This document shows positions 1 through 8,522 of a stretch of DNA of 64,000 bases, piece by piece; the stretch's first letter is position 1, and every line of letters starts with the position of its first letter. A model generated the notes under the pieces. The model worked only from the letters and a program-made list of their open reading frames with translations, was not told the DNA's origin and searched no databases. This stretch comes from an uncultured Collinsella sp. (lineage in GTDB: Bacteria; Actinomycetota; Coriobacteriia; Coriobacteriales; Coriobacteriaceae): the NCBI GenBank assembly GCA_905208635.1, contig CAJLPX010000009.1, positions 1-64,000 on the forward strand. Direction: 5' to 3'. Position numbers and translations under genes: made by a program.

Positions 1-143
1 CTCGGTGCTCCTTTGCTGCGTTTAAGTCATATAGATAGTCAAGGTAGCATAGCCCAGGCCTCGGACGATTCCATCTAACACGAATTCCATCGAACAATCG
101 TTCGGTTAGATAATGAATGCTTGGGATGCGGGTGGGGCCTGTC

Positions 144-1526
144 CTATTCAAACATCTGCGGCAGGTCGATGAAGACGGTTCGATCGCTTTCGTCAGCTTC
201 GAAGCCCGAGCGGGAGAAGAATCCGTAGCGATGGCACTTGAGCCCCGTTGCCTCGACTTGGGTGATTTCCTCATCGACCATTTTTTGCGTAACGGGGGAC
301 TTGCGGAACTTTGCTTCGTAGAATGCGTAGCCCTCGGGGTCTTGCGTTACCACATCGAATTCGCCGCTCGTTTTGTTTGCGGGATCGTCGTACCAGTACT
401 TGCCTATGGCGTCGAAAGCCGGTTCGATCTTGCCGGCCCTGTTCTGCCGTACGAGGTATTGACGGCAGATCTCCTCAAACATATGTGGAGCGTAGTTTTC
501 CTCGAAGTCTTGGGAGACGTGACGATCATAGAAGACTTCTGGGTCGAGCAGCTGACGCGCGGAGGCATTGCGGAAGACGTAGCGATAGTAAAAGAGCGAA
601 AGTGGGTCCACTACAAAGTAGCCAGACTTGCGCTTGTTCATAGGGTCGTTGATGGGTGCACGCTTTTGGACGATTTCGAGTGACATGAGCTTGTCGAGTA
701 CATCTGCCATGGCCGGACCGCTCGAGACGTGTGACTGTGCCAACACGTCCCCCCAACGGGAGTAACCTTGTGCGAGAGCCCCGAAAACTTCGTTGGCGTT
801 GGTCATTTTCGAGATCTCGGCGTTGAGATAGGACGGCACTTCGCTTTCTAAGCGGGCGCCAGGTTCTGTGACGAGCTCGATGATGTTGTCGCGTACGCTT
901 TGGGACTGATCGATGAGGCGATTGTAAAAGGGGATGCCGCCAAAAACGCTATAGAGCCGCACCTTGTCCTCGGGCGAGAACGCGGGATAGAATTTCGCAG
1001 CGTCAAAGTAGTCCATGGGCTTAAGCTCAAGCGCGAGATCAATTCGCCCGTAGAGGGGGCTCTCATGCTCGATGAGGGATTTCATAATCTCAACGTAGGA
1101 GCCGCACAGGACAATGTTTAAACGTGAGTCTTCCCTGTGAGCGTCGATTGAGGTCTGGAGAATGCTGTCTAAGCCTTTAACCGCATCTCTCAAGTAGGGG
1201 TATTCGTCGAGAACAAGGGTAACGTTCTTGTCTTTGGCTTGGGCAAACAGAAATTCGATGAGCTCGCGGATGCCTGTGAAGGCGAGCGGAGGAAAGCTCA
1301 GCGCTTCAGCAACAAGGGCGGACAGACTCTCTAGGTTGTCTGCCTCGGAGGTTTGGCGGCACTCGTAATAGACCGTTGCGACGCCCGACAAATCGGTTAG
1401 CGCCTGCTTGATGAGCTCACTTTTGCCGACACGACGCCTGCCGTAAATGAGAACATTGCGCTGTTCGGGCGCCTTGAGCGTTTTCTTAATACGGGCGAGT
1501 TCACGCTCCCTGCCAATGAATTCCAC
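144..1526 (-). CDS. AAA ATPase, archaeal-ATPase/DUF234 type
   Basis: A 460-residue P-loop ATPase starting with GTG. Walker A is GRRRVGKS at residues 29-36 and a Walker B-like LVLDEYPYL lies near residue 105. The middle is a winged-helix-like stretch. The C-terminus has FDVVT followed by YEAKFRK near residues 388-408, the spaced D and ExK of a PD-(D/E)XK-like fold, as in DUF234 proteins. Family knowledge: these ATPases are common in gut actinobacteria and archaea and their role is not settled. The ribosome site GGAAGGAA lies 8 bases before GTG, inside a large inverted repeat that fills the upstream region (1526-1633), so expression may be self-controlled. It is divergent from the XRE gene at 1783. 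Bases 1-143, downstream, hold no gene I can support. The domain call is sure; the function is not known. Confidence 0.85.
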   Translation of the reverse strand: MEFIGRERELARIKKTLKAPEQRNVLIYGRRRVGKSELIKQALTDLSGVATVYYECRQTSEADNLESLSALVAEALSFPPLAFTGIRELIEFLFAQAKDKNVTLVLDEYPYLRDAVKGLDSILQTSIDAHREDSRLNIVLCGSYVEIMKSLIEHESPLYGRIDLALELKPMDYFDAAKFYPAFSPEDKVRLYSVFGGIPFYNRLIDQSQSVRDNIIELVTEPGARLESEVPSYLNAEISKMTNANEVFGALAQGYSRWGDVLAQSHVSSGPAMADVLDKLMSLEIVQKRAPINDPMNKRKSGYFVVDPLSLFYYRYVFRNASARQLLDPEVFYDRHVSQDFEENYAPHMFEEICRQYLVRQNRAGKIEPAFDAIGKYWYDDPANKTSGEFDVVTQDPEGYAFYEAKFRKSPVTQKMVDEEITQVEATGLKCHRYGFFSRSGFEADESDRTVFIDLPQMFE

Positions 1527-1633
1527 TTACTCGGTTCCTTCCGACTCGGTTTTGTCCGAGTTAATTGTATCGCATGAATCAGTTTATGCTCGAGTTTACT
1601 CGGACAAAACCGAGTCGGTTCTGCCCGAGTAAG
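1526..1633. promoter_or_regulatory. Large inverted repeat between divergent genes (operator candidate)
   Basis: Two 36-base arms (1526-1561 and 1598-1633) are reverse complements except for a 6-base middle block and are separated by 36 bases. Each arm holds palindromes of the form ACTCGG-N6-CCGAGT, for example 1544-1561. The left arm covers the ribosome site of the ATPase gene and touches its GTG start, so a bound protein or an RNA fold could control both transcription and translation. The bound factor is unknown. Confidence 0.7.
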
Positions 1634-1693
1634 TTTGAATAGCGAATTGAAATTGTTATGTCCGCATGGTGATGACGGACGTGGTTTTCATAA

Positions 1694-1761
1694 TGACAGA
1701 TATAGTTGACATTACCCGATGGATGCAATATATTTCTGTCATGTTGCAACGGATATCTGTC
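1694..1761 (+). promoter_or_regulatory. Promoter and operator repeats of the XRE gene
   Basis: A consensus promoter is visible: TTGACA at 1706-1711, 17 bases, then TATATT at 1729-1734. Copies of one half-site flank and overlap it: TGACAGATAT at 1694-1703, ATATTTCTGTC at 1730-1740 and ATATCTGTC at 1753-1761, the last two inverted relative to the first. This suggests autorepression by the XRE protein encoded at 1783, which is inference. Confidence 0.65.
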
Positions 1762-1782
1762 CATTACTACGAAAGGAACTCC

Positions 1783-2013
1783 ATGCCGGGCAAAAAGAAC
1801 CTCCGCATGAAGGCGGCGCGTGCGGCGGCCGGCCTTTCGCAAGCCGACTTGGCCGAGGCCGTGGGCGTTACGCGCCAGACCATCGGCCTGATCGAGGCGG
1901 GCGGCTACAACCCCACGCTCAATTTGTGCGTGGCAATCTGTAAGGCGCTGCGCGTTACGTTGAACGACTTGTTTTGGGAAGACGAAACCGACGCCGACCC
2001 TAATACTCTTTAG
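1783..2013 (+). CDS. Small XRE-family transcriptional regulator
   Basis: A 76-residue protein that is almost entirely a Cro/C1 helix-turn-helix: RMKAARAAAGLSQADLAEAV, then VTRQTIGLIEAGGYNPTL, ending in LNDLFWEDE. A longer reading frame exists upstream, but the ATG at 1783 has the only good ribosome site (GAAAGGAACTCC, ending just before it) and gives the usual length for YozG/Cro-like regulators. The stop is 9 bases before the membrane protein at 2023, so the two are probably one operon. Short XRE regulators paired with a small membrane protein are a common arrangement in Firmicutes and Actinobacteria. Probably autoregulated through the repeats at 1694-1761. Confidence 0.9.
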   Translation: MPGKKNLRMKAARAAAGLSQADLAEAVGVTRQTIGLIEAGGYNPTLNLCVAICKALRVTLNDLFWEDETDADPNTL

Positions 2014-2022
2014 GAGTTCACT

Positions 2023-2607
2023 ATGAAATATGAAGATCTGAAAATCGTGCAAAAGTGGCGTGAATATGCCGGCCCAAAGGATGAGCGCCTGGAGGCTGAG
2101 AACGCGAAGATTTACAAGATTGGCTTCGTGCTGCTTTCGTTTGGCATGTTGATGATCTTTTTCTACCAGTTTATAGCTCGACAGGTTGCGTGGGTTCACA
2201 GCGACGCTAGTGAAATGCCGCATGGCTTTGCAACGCCGTTCGAGGCAGCCATGTATTTGTGGCTCGTTCTCGTGATGTTGATTTGCGCAGGACTGCAAAC
2301 GCGGAAGGGCTATGTCGATACCAATCGTTTTGGGCAAACCGAGCATCTTCCTGTTGGATATTTCCTGCTTGTCAGCGGTCTTAGCGGCGCCGCGTTCGCG
2401 CTTGTTATTGCCGCAATGCGCTGTATCGCTGAGGCGCAGATCGTACCGCTCGAAAGCGTCTTTTGGTTGGCGAACCTGGCCACGGGCGTGTTCTGCGGTG
2501 CGACGATTTTCGCGGCCACGTTTGCTGTCCTGTGCGCAACGTTTTTCACGGCGAAAAGACGCCGTGCCAAGCTCGAGGCAGAACTCGACTCCTCAGACGA
2601 CATTTAA
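2023..2607 (+). CDS. Four-helix membrane protein, XRE partner
   Basis: A 194-residue integral membrane protein with a charged 30-residue N-terminal tail and about four hydrophobic segments: near residues 33-53, 70-90, 108-130 and 142-170. A basic/acidic cytoplasmic tail (KRRRAKLEAELDSSDD) follows. I do not recognise a named family. The size and pairing resemble DUF3169/DUF6773-type proteins encoded beside XRE regulators. The ribosome site TAGGAGTTCACT precedes ATG by a normal distance. It is the second gene of a two-gene operon closed by a hairpin terminator at 2613. Function unknown. Confidence 0.75.
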   Translation: MKYEDLKIVQKWREYAGPKDERLEAENAKIYKIGFVLLSFGMLMIFFYQFIARQVAWVHSDASEMPHGFATPFEAAMYLWLVLVMLICAGLQTRKGYVDTNRFGQTEHLPVGYFLLVSGLSGAAFALVIAAMRCIAEAQIVPLESVFWLANLATGVFCGATIFAATFAVLCATFFTAKRRRAKLEAELDSSDDI

Positions 2608-2612
2608 TGCGT

Positions 2613-2651
2613 AATGGGCCGGCTCTGGGTATCCAGAACCAGCCCATTTTG
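2613..2651 (+). terminator. Hairpin terminator after the XRE operon
   Basis: AATGGGC at 2613-2619 pairs with GCCCATT at 2642-2648, with inner pairs CTCTGG/CCAGA around a short loop, followed by TTTT. It starts 6 bases after the stop of the membrane protein gene and faces the end of the surface-protein gene. Confidence 0.75.
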
Positions 2652-2697
2652 ATGTTCGATGAGCCGAGTCGGCGCCTCTCACAAAAGTAACTAGGAG

Positions 2698-5600
2698 CTA
2701 GCGAGGCCTATCCGAATTGTCCTCATAGGCGGTGTCTTTTTCGAGCGCCGTGCGGCGGGCGCTGTAGGCGACGAGGCCGGCGCCTGCCACGGCGAGCGCT
2801 GCGGCGGCTGCCGTAAGGGGAGCGTTGACATCGCCCGTGCCCGCAAGCGCGCCCGCTTTTCCGGAGCGCTTGTTATTGCCGTGGTCCTTGCCGCTGCCGG
2901 AGCTGCTTCCGCCGGAGCCGCCGCCCTCGTCAGCGCCGCCGCCACTCGAGCCACCATCGCCGCCCGCTGTCATCGGGGCGTCGTGAAGTCCTGTCGTATC
3001 CGCGCTGTCGCAGACGCCGACCTGAACTTCTGAGCGCTCGCATGCCGCGTCGGGCACATGAAGCTCGTGCAATACGGCATCCAGCGCCGAGTTTGCACCC
3101 GGTCGAATTTCCTCGAGCGTTACGGGATCGAGCGCCACCAGGTCACGCGCCTTCGCATACAGCGTTACGCGTTTGCCCACTTCGTCGCTCCAACTCTCGG
3201 GGATGGCGAAGCTCATGCGGAACTGTGCCGTGCAACCCGGTGCCAGCACGGCGTTGCCGTTGTCGGCTACCAGCGGGTGCGTCGCAAAATGTTCGCCCAG
3301 CGTCTCGAGTGCGTACTTCACGTGTGCCATGTCGTTGGCCGAAGCGTCCTCGGCAAGCTCTGGATCGTAGATCGATGCCATACGTGCGTTCACTCCGAAT
3401 TCGATGGATGCGCTGGAGAACGGCTGGCTGGAGCCCTCTCGATACAGATCGATCGTGCCGGCGGTCAGCAAGGTGTTGCCGTCGTTTCGCACCGTGACCA
3501 TGAAGGATTCGCCTGCTGCTCCGGGCACCACTGCGCCCGAGGTGGCAACCGCGCCCGTCGGAGTGGCACATGCCACCAAGGGTACTTCGATGCCGTGCAG
3601 CTCTGCCTCGCTCTGCTCCGCGCTCACAATGTGCGTGGCGAGCGCGGAGAGCATGCCTCCCGACGTCAAAAAAGTCGTTATCTGATCGACGGGATGGTCC
3701 AGCTCGCACATCACGAACGGCTCCGTGAACAAATCGCGTGCCAAGGTGCTGGCGAAGATGCGGAAGTGCTTGCCCATCACTGCTACCGGGTTGCCTTCTT
3801 CGTCGTAGGTTTGTCCAACCTTGCCATCGGTGTTCTCCACATAGAGCACGCACCTGCCGTTGTTGCTTACGCTAAACGATGCCGGGCCACAGCCTGCGGC
3901 ACCCACGGGCTGCGTTGCAAATGCCGATGCGCCTCGCGTCCAAGTAATATGCTGCAGTTGCTCGTTGACGGTTGCCAAAAAGCCCGAATGTTGTGGCCAC
4001 GGCATCGCACGGGGTACCGTGGCGTCTGGTGACATAACGCCCCAGCCCGCAATGGACTGGCCGATCACGGCGTACGATGCGCAGCCGCAACCGTCTGCGG
4101 TCTCGTACGCAACGGGCACCACCATTTTGCCGTTGATAGTTTCGGGCGCGCCCAGCTCGATGCTCGACGGTGCTTGCGGAAAGCGGAGGACCTGACGGAA
4201 CGTGAGGCTGTCGCCCGAAACGTCCGACCACAGGGTGAAACATTCCAGCGCAACCTCAGCCTCGCTGCCGAGCGCCTTTTCTGCGGTGGTTCCGCGGCGG
4301 TGGAGGTAGGCGCCCGACAGACGTCCGTCGACCAGCGTCTTGCCCACCGTGATACGCGGGCACTGCAGGCAATGGTAGCCATCCTCTTGCAGGCGGCCGC
4401 GCGAGATGCTGCGCCATGACGTATGCGACACCACGCGGATCTCGTCATTACTTATGCGCAGGCACACGACGGACAGTATGCCGGCTGTGCTTGCCGTATC
4501 GAAAAGGGTGTTGTCGCCGTCGGGGCGCTCGCCCGAGACCAGCAGCACGTAGGCGTCCCGGTTTCCCCTCCCGTCCGTATATTCCACCACGTCGAAGTCG
4601 TAATCGTATATGCCGTTGCGCTCCACGTCGCCCTCGCCAAACCCAAGGGGGAAGTCCACGGGCGTGGGGGCAGACCACGTGTCGTTTGCCTTTGTGTGCA
4701 CTACCAGGCGCGAGCGGCCATTGTCGCCGTAGCGCACCGAGGCGATACGGAATAGGCACTCCACGCCGGCGATCATCGTTAGCCTCATGTGAGCTTCGCT
4801 GAGCACGCCGGAAAACAGCACACTGTCGCTCGAGGGTTTGATACCGCCACGCTCGTCCTCCGACACGCCGGCAGAATTGGCGTTGGGGTCCGCAACGGCG
4901 TTCGTCGCCTGAACGATGTAGGTATACTCATACATCGGCGCTGCGTTTTCGTCGTTTTCCATCAGTGCGTGGACGAAATGCTCAACCTGTCCCGTGTCGT
5001 CGCTCTCCGCGTCTGCCTCGAGCTCAATGCGCGTGACCGCTTGATCCCAATCGCGCACGACAGGCGCAACGTTTGCGGCAGTGGCATTAACCTCGGCGCG
5101 TGCGAGCAGCTCGGCGTTGGTGACGATGGTGGCCGATGCGATAAATTGCGGCACGCCGCCCGCCTTGATGTCGCCGGGCGTGCCGAAGCAGGCATCCAGC
5201 GTGTAAGGCGTATTTCCGCCCAATGCGAGTTCAGAGCGCTGGAGTACATACTGGTCGCCGTTGTTCACCGACATATTCCACGAATCGAGGAGTGTGGGCC
5301 ACGATCCCGACCAAGCTTTGGTGATCCACTTGAACATGACGAACTGGAGTATCACATCGACATCGACGTCTGCACCTACGCGCAGTCGCGGAAGCTGGTG
5401 TCCATCCGCCTTCTCGTACCCAATGAACAACGTGAGGGATGCGGCGCCGCGCACGGCAGACGAGGCGACGCCTGCAACGCCGGCTCCAAAGGTGACGGCA
5501 AGCCCGATCTGGATGGTGAAAGAGCCCGACGTGTTGGAATAGTCGAGCGAAATGTTCTTGAAAAACGCCGCGCCGCTGCCGTGCGTATGGGCACCCACGG

Positions 5601-7065
5601 CGAGCGCCAGCTTCGCCAGCACCCAGGGGTTGACGTTTAGGAAAAAGGGTACTGGTCCCAAGGTGAACTGTTCGGTCCAGTTGAGGTCGGTTCTTACCTG
5701 GAAGAGAGCCTTAATATTGCCGTATGCGGGATCGTTGTTGTCACCCCAGGTTTTGCCCACCCAATCGTAGGCGAGCGAGCCGTACAGCTGTGTGGCGATA
5801 TCCATCGTGAACAGCGGCGTGCAATGGTGGCGAAGGAGCTTGGTGTTCCTTGGATCGGTGCCCGAACCGGCACTCATACTTTTGTACTGATTCCACTTCC
5901 CCTCCATCTCGTCGAGGTAGCGGTTTGCCTGCTTGGCGCCCGACTCGCGCGGTGACTTCTTCCAGTACTCCGGATCCGGATTGCCCGAATCGTTCATATA
6001 GCTGGCTGGTTTGTATCCTCCGCCAAACAGTACGTACCCGGCAAACGAGAAATCGAACAGAATGGGGAACGAGGGCATCCAGCAGGTGAACTTGTTGCCG
6101 CCGATGCCGGGAAACGCCGCTGGGAAATCAAACGGAGTGATCTCTTGGTCCATAGTGGTGGGAATGATGGTGGTCGAGCCCGATTCCGACTTGGCGGCCG
6201 GCGCGGTGACAACGGCCATGGGGGAGGAGAGTGTATAGGTCTTGCCCTGGTAGTCGAGGACAAAGCGCAGCTTGCATCCTTCTTCCAGAAGGCCCGATGC
6301 TGCATCGAGGAACTTGTCTTCGAGTGTGAACGTTGCCAGATTATCCGAACCCGATGCGCTGGCCTTGATCTGACCGATCTGCGTGACGGTTTCGGGCGAG
6401 CTGCCCGCGGCAGGCGTCACTTTGTTGATGCGCAGCGTTGCCTGTCCACCCTGTGGCAGATGTGCCTGCACGGTAAAGGCGTGCGTATCGGGCTGCTCGT
6501 TTGCCGTGTCGTTCTTCGGCAATGCCATGAACGTGGCTTCAGCGTATTGGATGTCCCATTCGTCGAATGTGAGCTGGCGAAAGTACGGCTCGCCGTCGGA
6601 AAGCGGACGCGTGGGCGCGGTTATGGCGGTGCCGCCCTGGATACGCGCAAGGGGAATCTCGACATCGCGGTAGCCCGCCATGCTAATGGAGATGCCGCCG
6701 TTAAAGTCGTACGCGTCGAGAAGCGTCGCCTCGTCTACGTAGCCTTCCGAAAGCGGCGCGACCTCAAAGATGGCCGTGCCTTCGTCATCGGTAGTGGCGG
6801 TGAGCTGCTTGCCTGCGGCATAGCGCGACGTGAGCGTGACCTGCGCTCCCTTGATGGGCATATTCTTGTTGGCGACGTCGACCACGACCACACCGAACAT
6901 GGTGCGCGAGAGAACGAGCACCCTGAAGGGGTCTTTTTCATCGGCATAGGCTTCGGTGGGTGCGAACGGCAATATGAAGGCGTTTTCGCTTCCCGGCACG
7001 CGCGGCAACATAATGCTCGCTAACGAGGACGCTCCGGCGACAAGTAACGAACGGCGATCAAGCAT
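2698..7065 (-). CDS. Large sortase-anchored surface protein with twin-arginine-like signal
   Basis: I start this at the ATG at 7065 (1455 residues) rather than an in-frame codon 32 residues upstream, because 7065 has a GGGAG ribosome site 6 bases away and begins a good signal peptide: MLDRRSLLVAGASS, a hydrophobic stretch and a probable cut after AYA near residue 43. The DRRSLL pattern suggests Tat export. Residues 60-140 look like a carboxypeptidase-regulatory/Ig fold (GAQVTLTSRYAAGK then TTDDEGTAIFEV). The bulk is beta-rich and unrecognised. A Gly/Ser/Asp-rich linker precedes the sorting signal LAGTGD, a hydrophobic helix and an Arg pair near the C-terminus. No catalytic motif was found. 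It lies 155 bases downstream of a LuxR-type gene on the same strand, which may control it. Confidence 0.85.
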   Translation of the reverse strand: MLDRRSLLVAGASSLASIMLPRVPGSENAFILPFAPTEAYADEKDPFRVLVLSRTMFGVVVVDVANKNMPIKGAQVTLTSRYAAGKQLTATTDDEGTAIFEVAPLSEGYVDEATLLDAYDFNGGISISMAGYRDVEIPLARIQGGTAITAPTRPLSDGEPYFRQLTFDEWDIQYAEATFMALPKNDTANEQPDTHAFTVQAHLPQGGQATLRINKVTPAAGSSPETVTQIGQIKASASGSDNLATFTLEDKFLDAASGLLEEGCKLRFVLDYQGKTYTLSSPMAVVTAPAAKSESGSTTIIPTTMDQEITPFDFPAAFPGIGGNKFTCWMPSFPILFDFSFAGYVLFGGGYKPASYMNDSGNPDPEYWKKSPRESGAKQANRYLDEMEGKWNQYKSMSAGSGTDPRNTKLLRHHCTPLFTMDIATQLYGSLAYDWVGKTWGDNNDPAYGNIKALFQVRTDLNWTEQFTLGPVPFFLNVNPWVLAKLALAVGAHTHGSGAAFFKNISLDYSNTSGSFTIQIGLAVTFGAGVAGVASSAVRGAASLTLFIGYEKADGHQLPRLRVGADVDVDVILQFVMFKWITKAWSGSWPTLLDSWNMSVNNGDQYVLQRSELALGGNTPYTLDACFGTPGDIKAGGVPQFIASATIVTNAELLARAEVNATAANVAPVVRDWDQAVTRIELEADAESDDTGQVEHFVHALMENDENAAPMYEYTYIVQATNAVADPNANSAGVSEDERGGIKPSSDSVLFSGVLSEAHMRLTMIAGVECLFRIASVRYGDNGRSRLVVHTKANDTWSAPTPVDFPLGFGEGDVERNGIYDYDFDVVEYTDGRGNRDAYVLLVSGERPDGDNTLFDTASTAGILSVVCLRISNDEIRVVSHTSWRSISRGRLQEDGYHCLQCPRITVGKTLVDGRLSGAYLHRRGTTAEKALGSEAEVALECFTLWSDVSGDSLTFRQVLRFPQAPSSIELGAPETINGKMVVPVAYETADGCGCASYAVIGQSIAGWGVMSPDATVPRAMPWPQHSGFLATVNEQLQHITWTRGASAFATQPVGAAGCGPASFSVSNNGRCVLYVENTDGKVGQTYDEEGNPVAVMGKHFRIFASTLARDLFTEPFVMCELDHPVDQITTFLTSGGMLSALATHIVSAEQSEAELHGIEVPLVACATPTGAVATSGAVVPGAAGESFMVTVRNDGNTLLTAGTIDLYREGSSQPFSSASIEFGVNARMASIYDPELAEDASANDMAHVKYALETLGEHFATHPLVADNGNAVLAPGCTAQFRMSFAIPESWSDEVGKRVTLYAKARDLVALDPVTLEEIRPGANSALDAVLHELHVPDAACERSEVQVGVCDSADTTGLHDAPMTAGGDGGSSGGGADEGGGSGGSSSGSGKDHGNNKRSGKAGALAGTGDVNAPLTAAAAALAVAGAGLVAYSARRTALEKDTAYEDNSDRPR

Positions 7066-7220
7066 CTTGGGCTCCCATCCCGCAAATATCGGTGGAAATA
7101 ATCCAATTTTGCGAGAAGACGCCCCGTGGCGGTAGTGCCATTCAAGGGTCAAAATGTCCAAATTGATCGAGCGAAGCGCCGGGTTCCGGAACGCGTTCGA
7201 TGTGCTTGGCAGCCCGGTCG

Positions 7221-8225
7221 CTAACGCAACATATGCGCGACCAGCTCGGCACGTGTGCCGATGCTAAGCTTTGCGTATACGCCGGATAGGCGGTTTTTGA
7301 CGGTGCCCGGCGATACTCCCATATGGCGTGCGATTTCGGCGTTGGTCCATCCGCGGCAGGCGAGCATGGCCATGGTGAACTCTGTGGTCGTTAAATCGTC
7401 GGCCACGTCCTCGCCCGAATCGGGGTTGTGGATGCGCCGCCAGCCGTAGCTGAAGCGGTACGTGATCTCGATGATGCGCGCGAAGTCGTCAGGGTATTGC
7501 GTTTTTAGGCATGCCTCGATGAGCCCCTGTAGAAGGCCGTGGTGCTCGCCGATGAGTTCGATAAGGCCGTCGGGACGCGCAATGTCCCAAGCGGCTCCGA
7601 AGTGTGCTTTTGCGGCGTCGATGTCCTTGAGGCTCATGCATGCCATGGAAGCTGCCAGGTGCAGGAACAGTTCCGAGATCGGATAGCTTCCCTGTTTCAT
7701 GATCAGGGCATTTTCCACCATGCCCAGGCTGCGGCCGTATTCACCGCGCAGATATAAGGCGTGCGCCATCACGTAGCTGGCGAACAGGCGCAGGCCTTCG
7801 GGCAGATGCGCCGCAAGTGGATAAAACTCTTCGGCAGAATACGGGGAAGGCAAGTGCAGCAGGACACTCGCGGCCGAGGTGAACAGGATATGCGTGGCGT
7901 GGACGGCGGGCGATTCCTCGTCGGCCGGCGTATCGAGGATGCCAGCAAGGCACCGGCGGGCGTCGGCGATACGGTTGAGCGACAGGCTGGCATATCCGCA
8001 GATAAAGCATGCGGAATAGCGCAGTGCGGGGTCGGTGGCGTCAAGATAGGGGCGCGCCGTCTTGGCAGCGAGGGCGGCCTGTCCGCGAAAGTACAGCGCT
8101 TCTGCCGTGGCGATGGTGCGTGAATCGGGGTCGGAAATGCCTTCAACCGCAGCGTCAATCTGCCCCGGCACAAAGGCAGTGCACATCAACGGCATGGGAA
8201 CGCATGGGTAGCCATCGCAGTCCAT
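7221..8225 (-). CDS. LuxR-type regulator with helical N-terminal domain
   Basis: A 334-residue protein. The last 65 residues form a LuxR/FixJ helix-turn-helix: TEFTMAMLACRGWTNAEIAR, then HMGVSPGTVKNRLSGVYAKL. The first 250 residues are alpha-helical with Ala/Leu repeats reminiscent of TPR or MalT-type units, and there is no receiver domain or membrane segment. The ATG at 8225 is chosen because GGGAG lies 7 bases before it. An upstream in-frame start would add 12 residues without a ribosome site. The next gene on this strand, 155 bases on, is the large surface protein, which makes regulation of that protein a natural guess. Confidence 0.85.
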   Translation of the reverse strand: MDCDGYPCVPMPLMCTAFVPGQIDAAVEGISDPDSRTIATAEALYFRGQAALAAKTARPYLDATDPALRYSACFICGYASLSLNRIADARRCLAGILDTPADEESPAVHATHILFTSAASVLLHLPSPYSAEEFYPLAAHLPEGLRLFASYVMAHALYLRGEYGRSLGMVENALIMKQGSYPISELFLHLAASMACMSLKDIDAAKAHFGAAWDIARPDGLIELIGEHHGLLQGLIEACLKTQYPDDFARIIEITYRFSYGWRRIHNPDSGEDVADDLTTTEFTMAMLACRGWTNAEIARHMGVSPGTVKNRLSGVYAKLSIGTRAELVAHMLR

Positions 8226-8450
8226 CTTCCATCTCCCAACAGCTGGCAACAATAGCAGCAATTGTACTCCTGTTGCTCGGGACTGGAATTTGTGGGTATC
8301 GCCGACGATTATGCCGAACGTATAAAGGAAGAGTCTATTGGCGATGCTCCCAAGGTGGCTACCGAAGCTTAGCTGACCTCGACATTAGAAAAAATTGCCA
8401 CCCCTGCAAAAAGCTCTGTCGCAGCGATGGGAAACGAACTCCGCTCTGCA

Positions 8451-8456
8451 TATAAT
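8451..8456 (+). promoter_or_regulatory. Probable -10 box upstream of the GMP synthetase gene
   Basis: A consensus TATAAT lies 72 bases before the start codon at 8523. No strong -35 box is seen about 17 bases upstream. The rest of 8226-8450 shows no convincing riboswitch. One 32-codon open stretch ending at the TAG at 8370 looks faintly coding, but it has no ribosome site and no family I recognise. Confidence 0.4.
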
Positions 8457-8522
8457 GAGGTCATATGACGGTGCGTCTGCATACGCGCGGCGCATTTCCA
8501 TCAAACCGAGAAGGAGCTCTGC

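Noticed and set aside
8268..8370. Faintly coding 32-codon stretch ending in TAG before guaA
   Set aside because: No start with a ribosome site and no recognisable family; could be a degraded gene end but cannot be supported.
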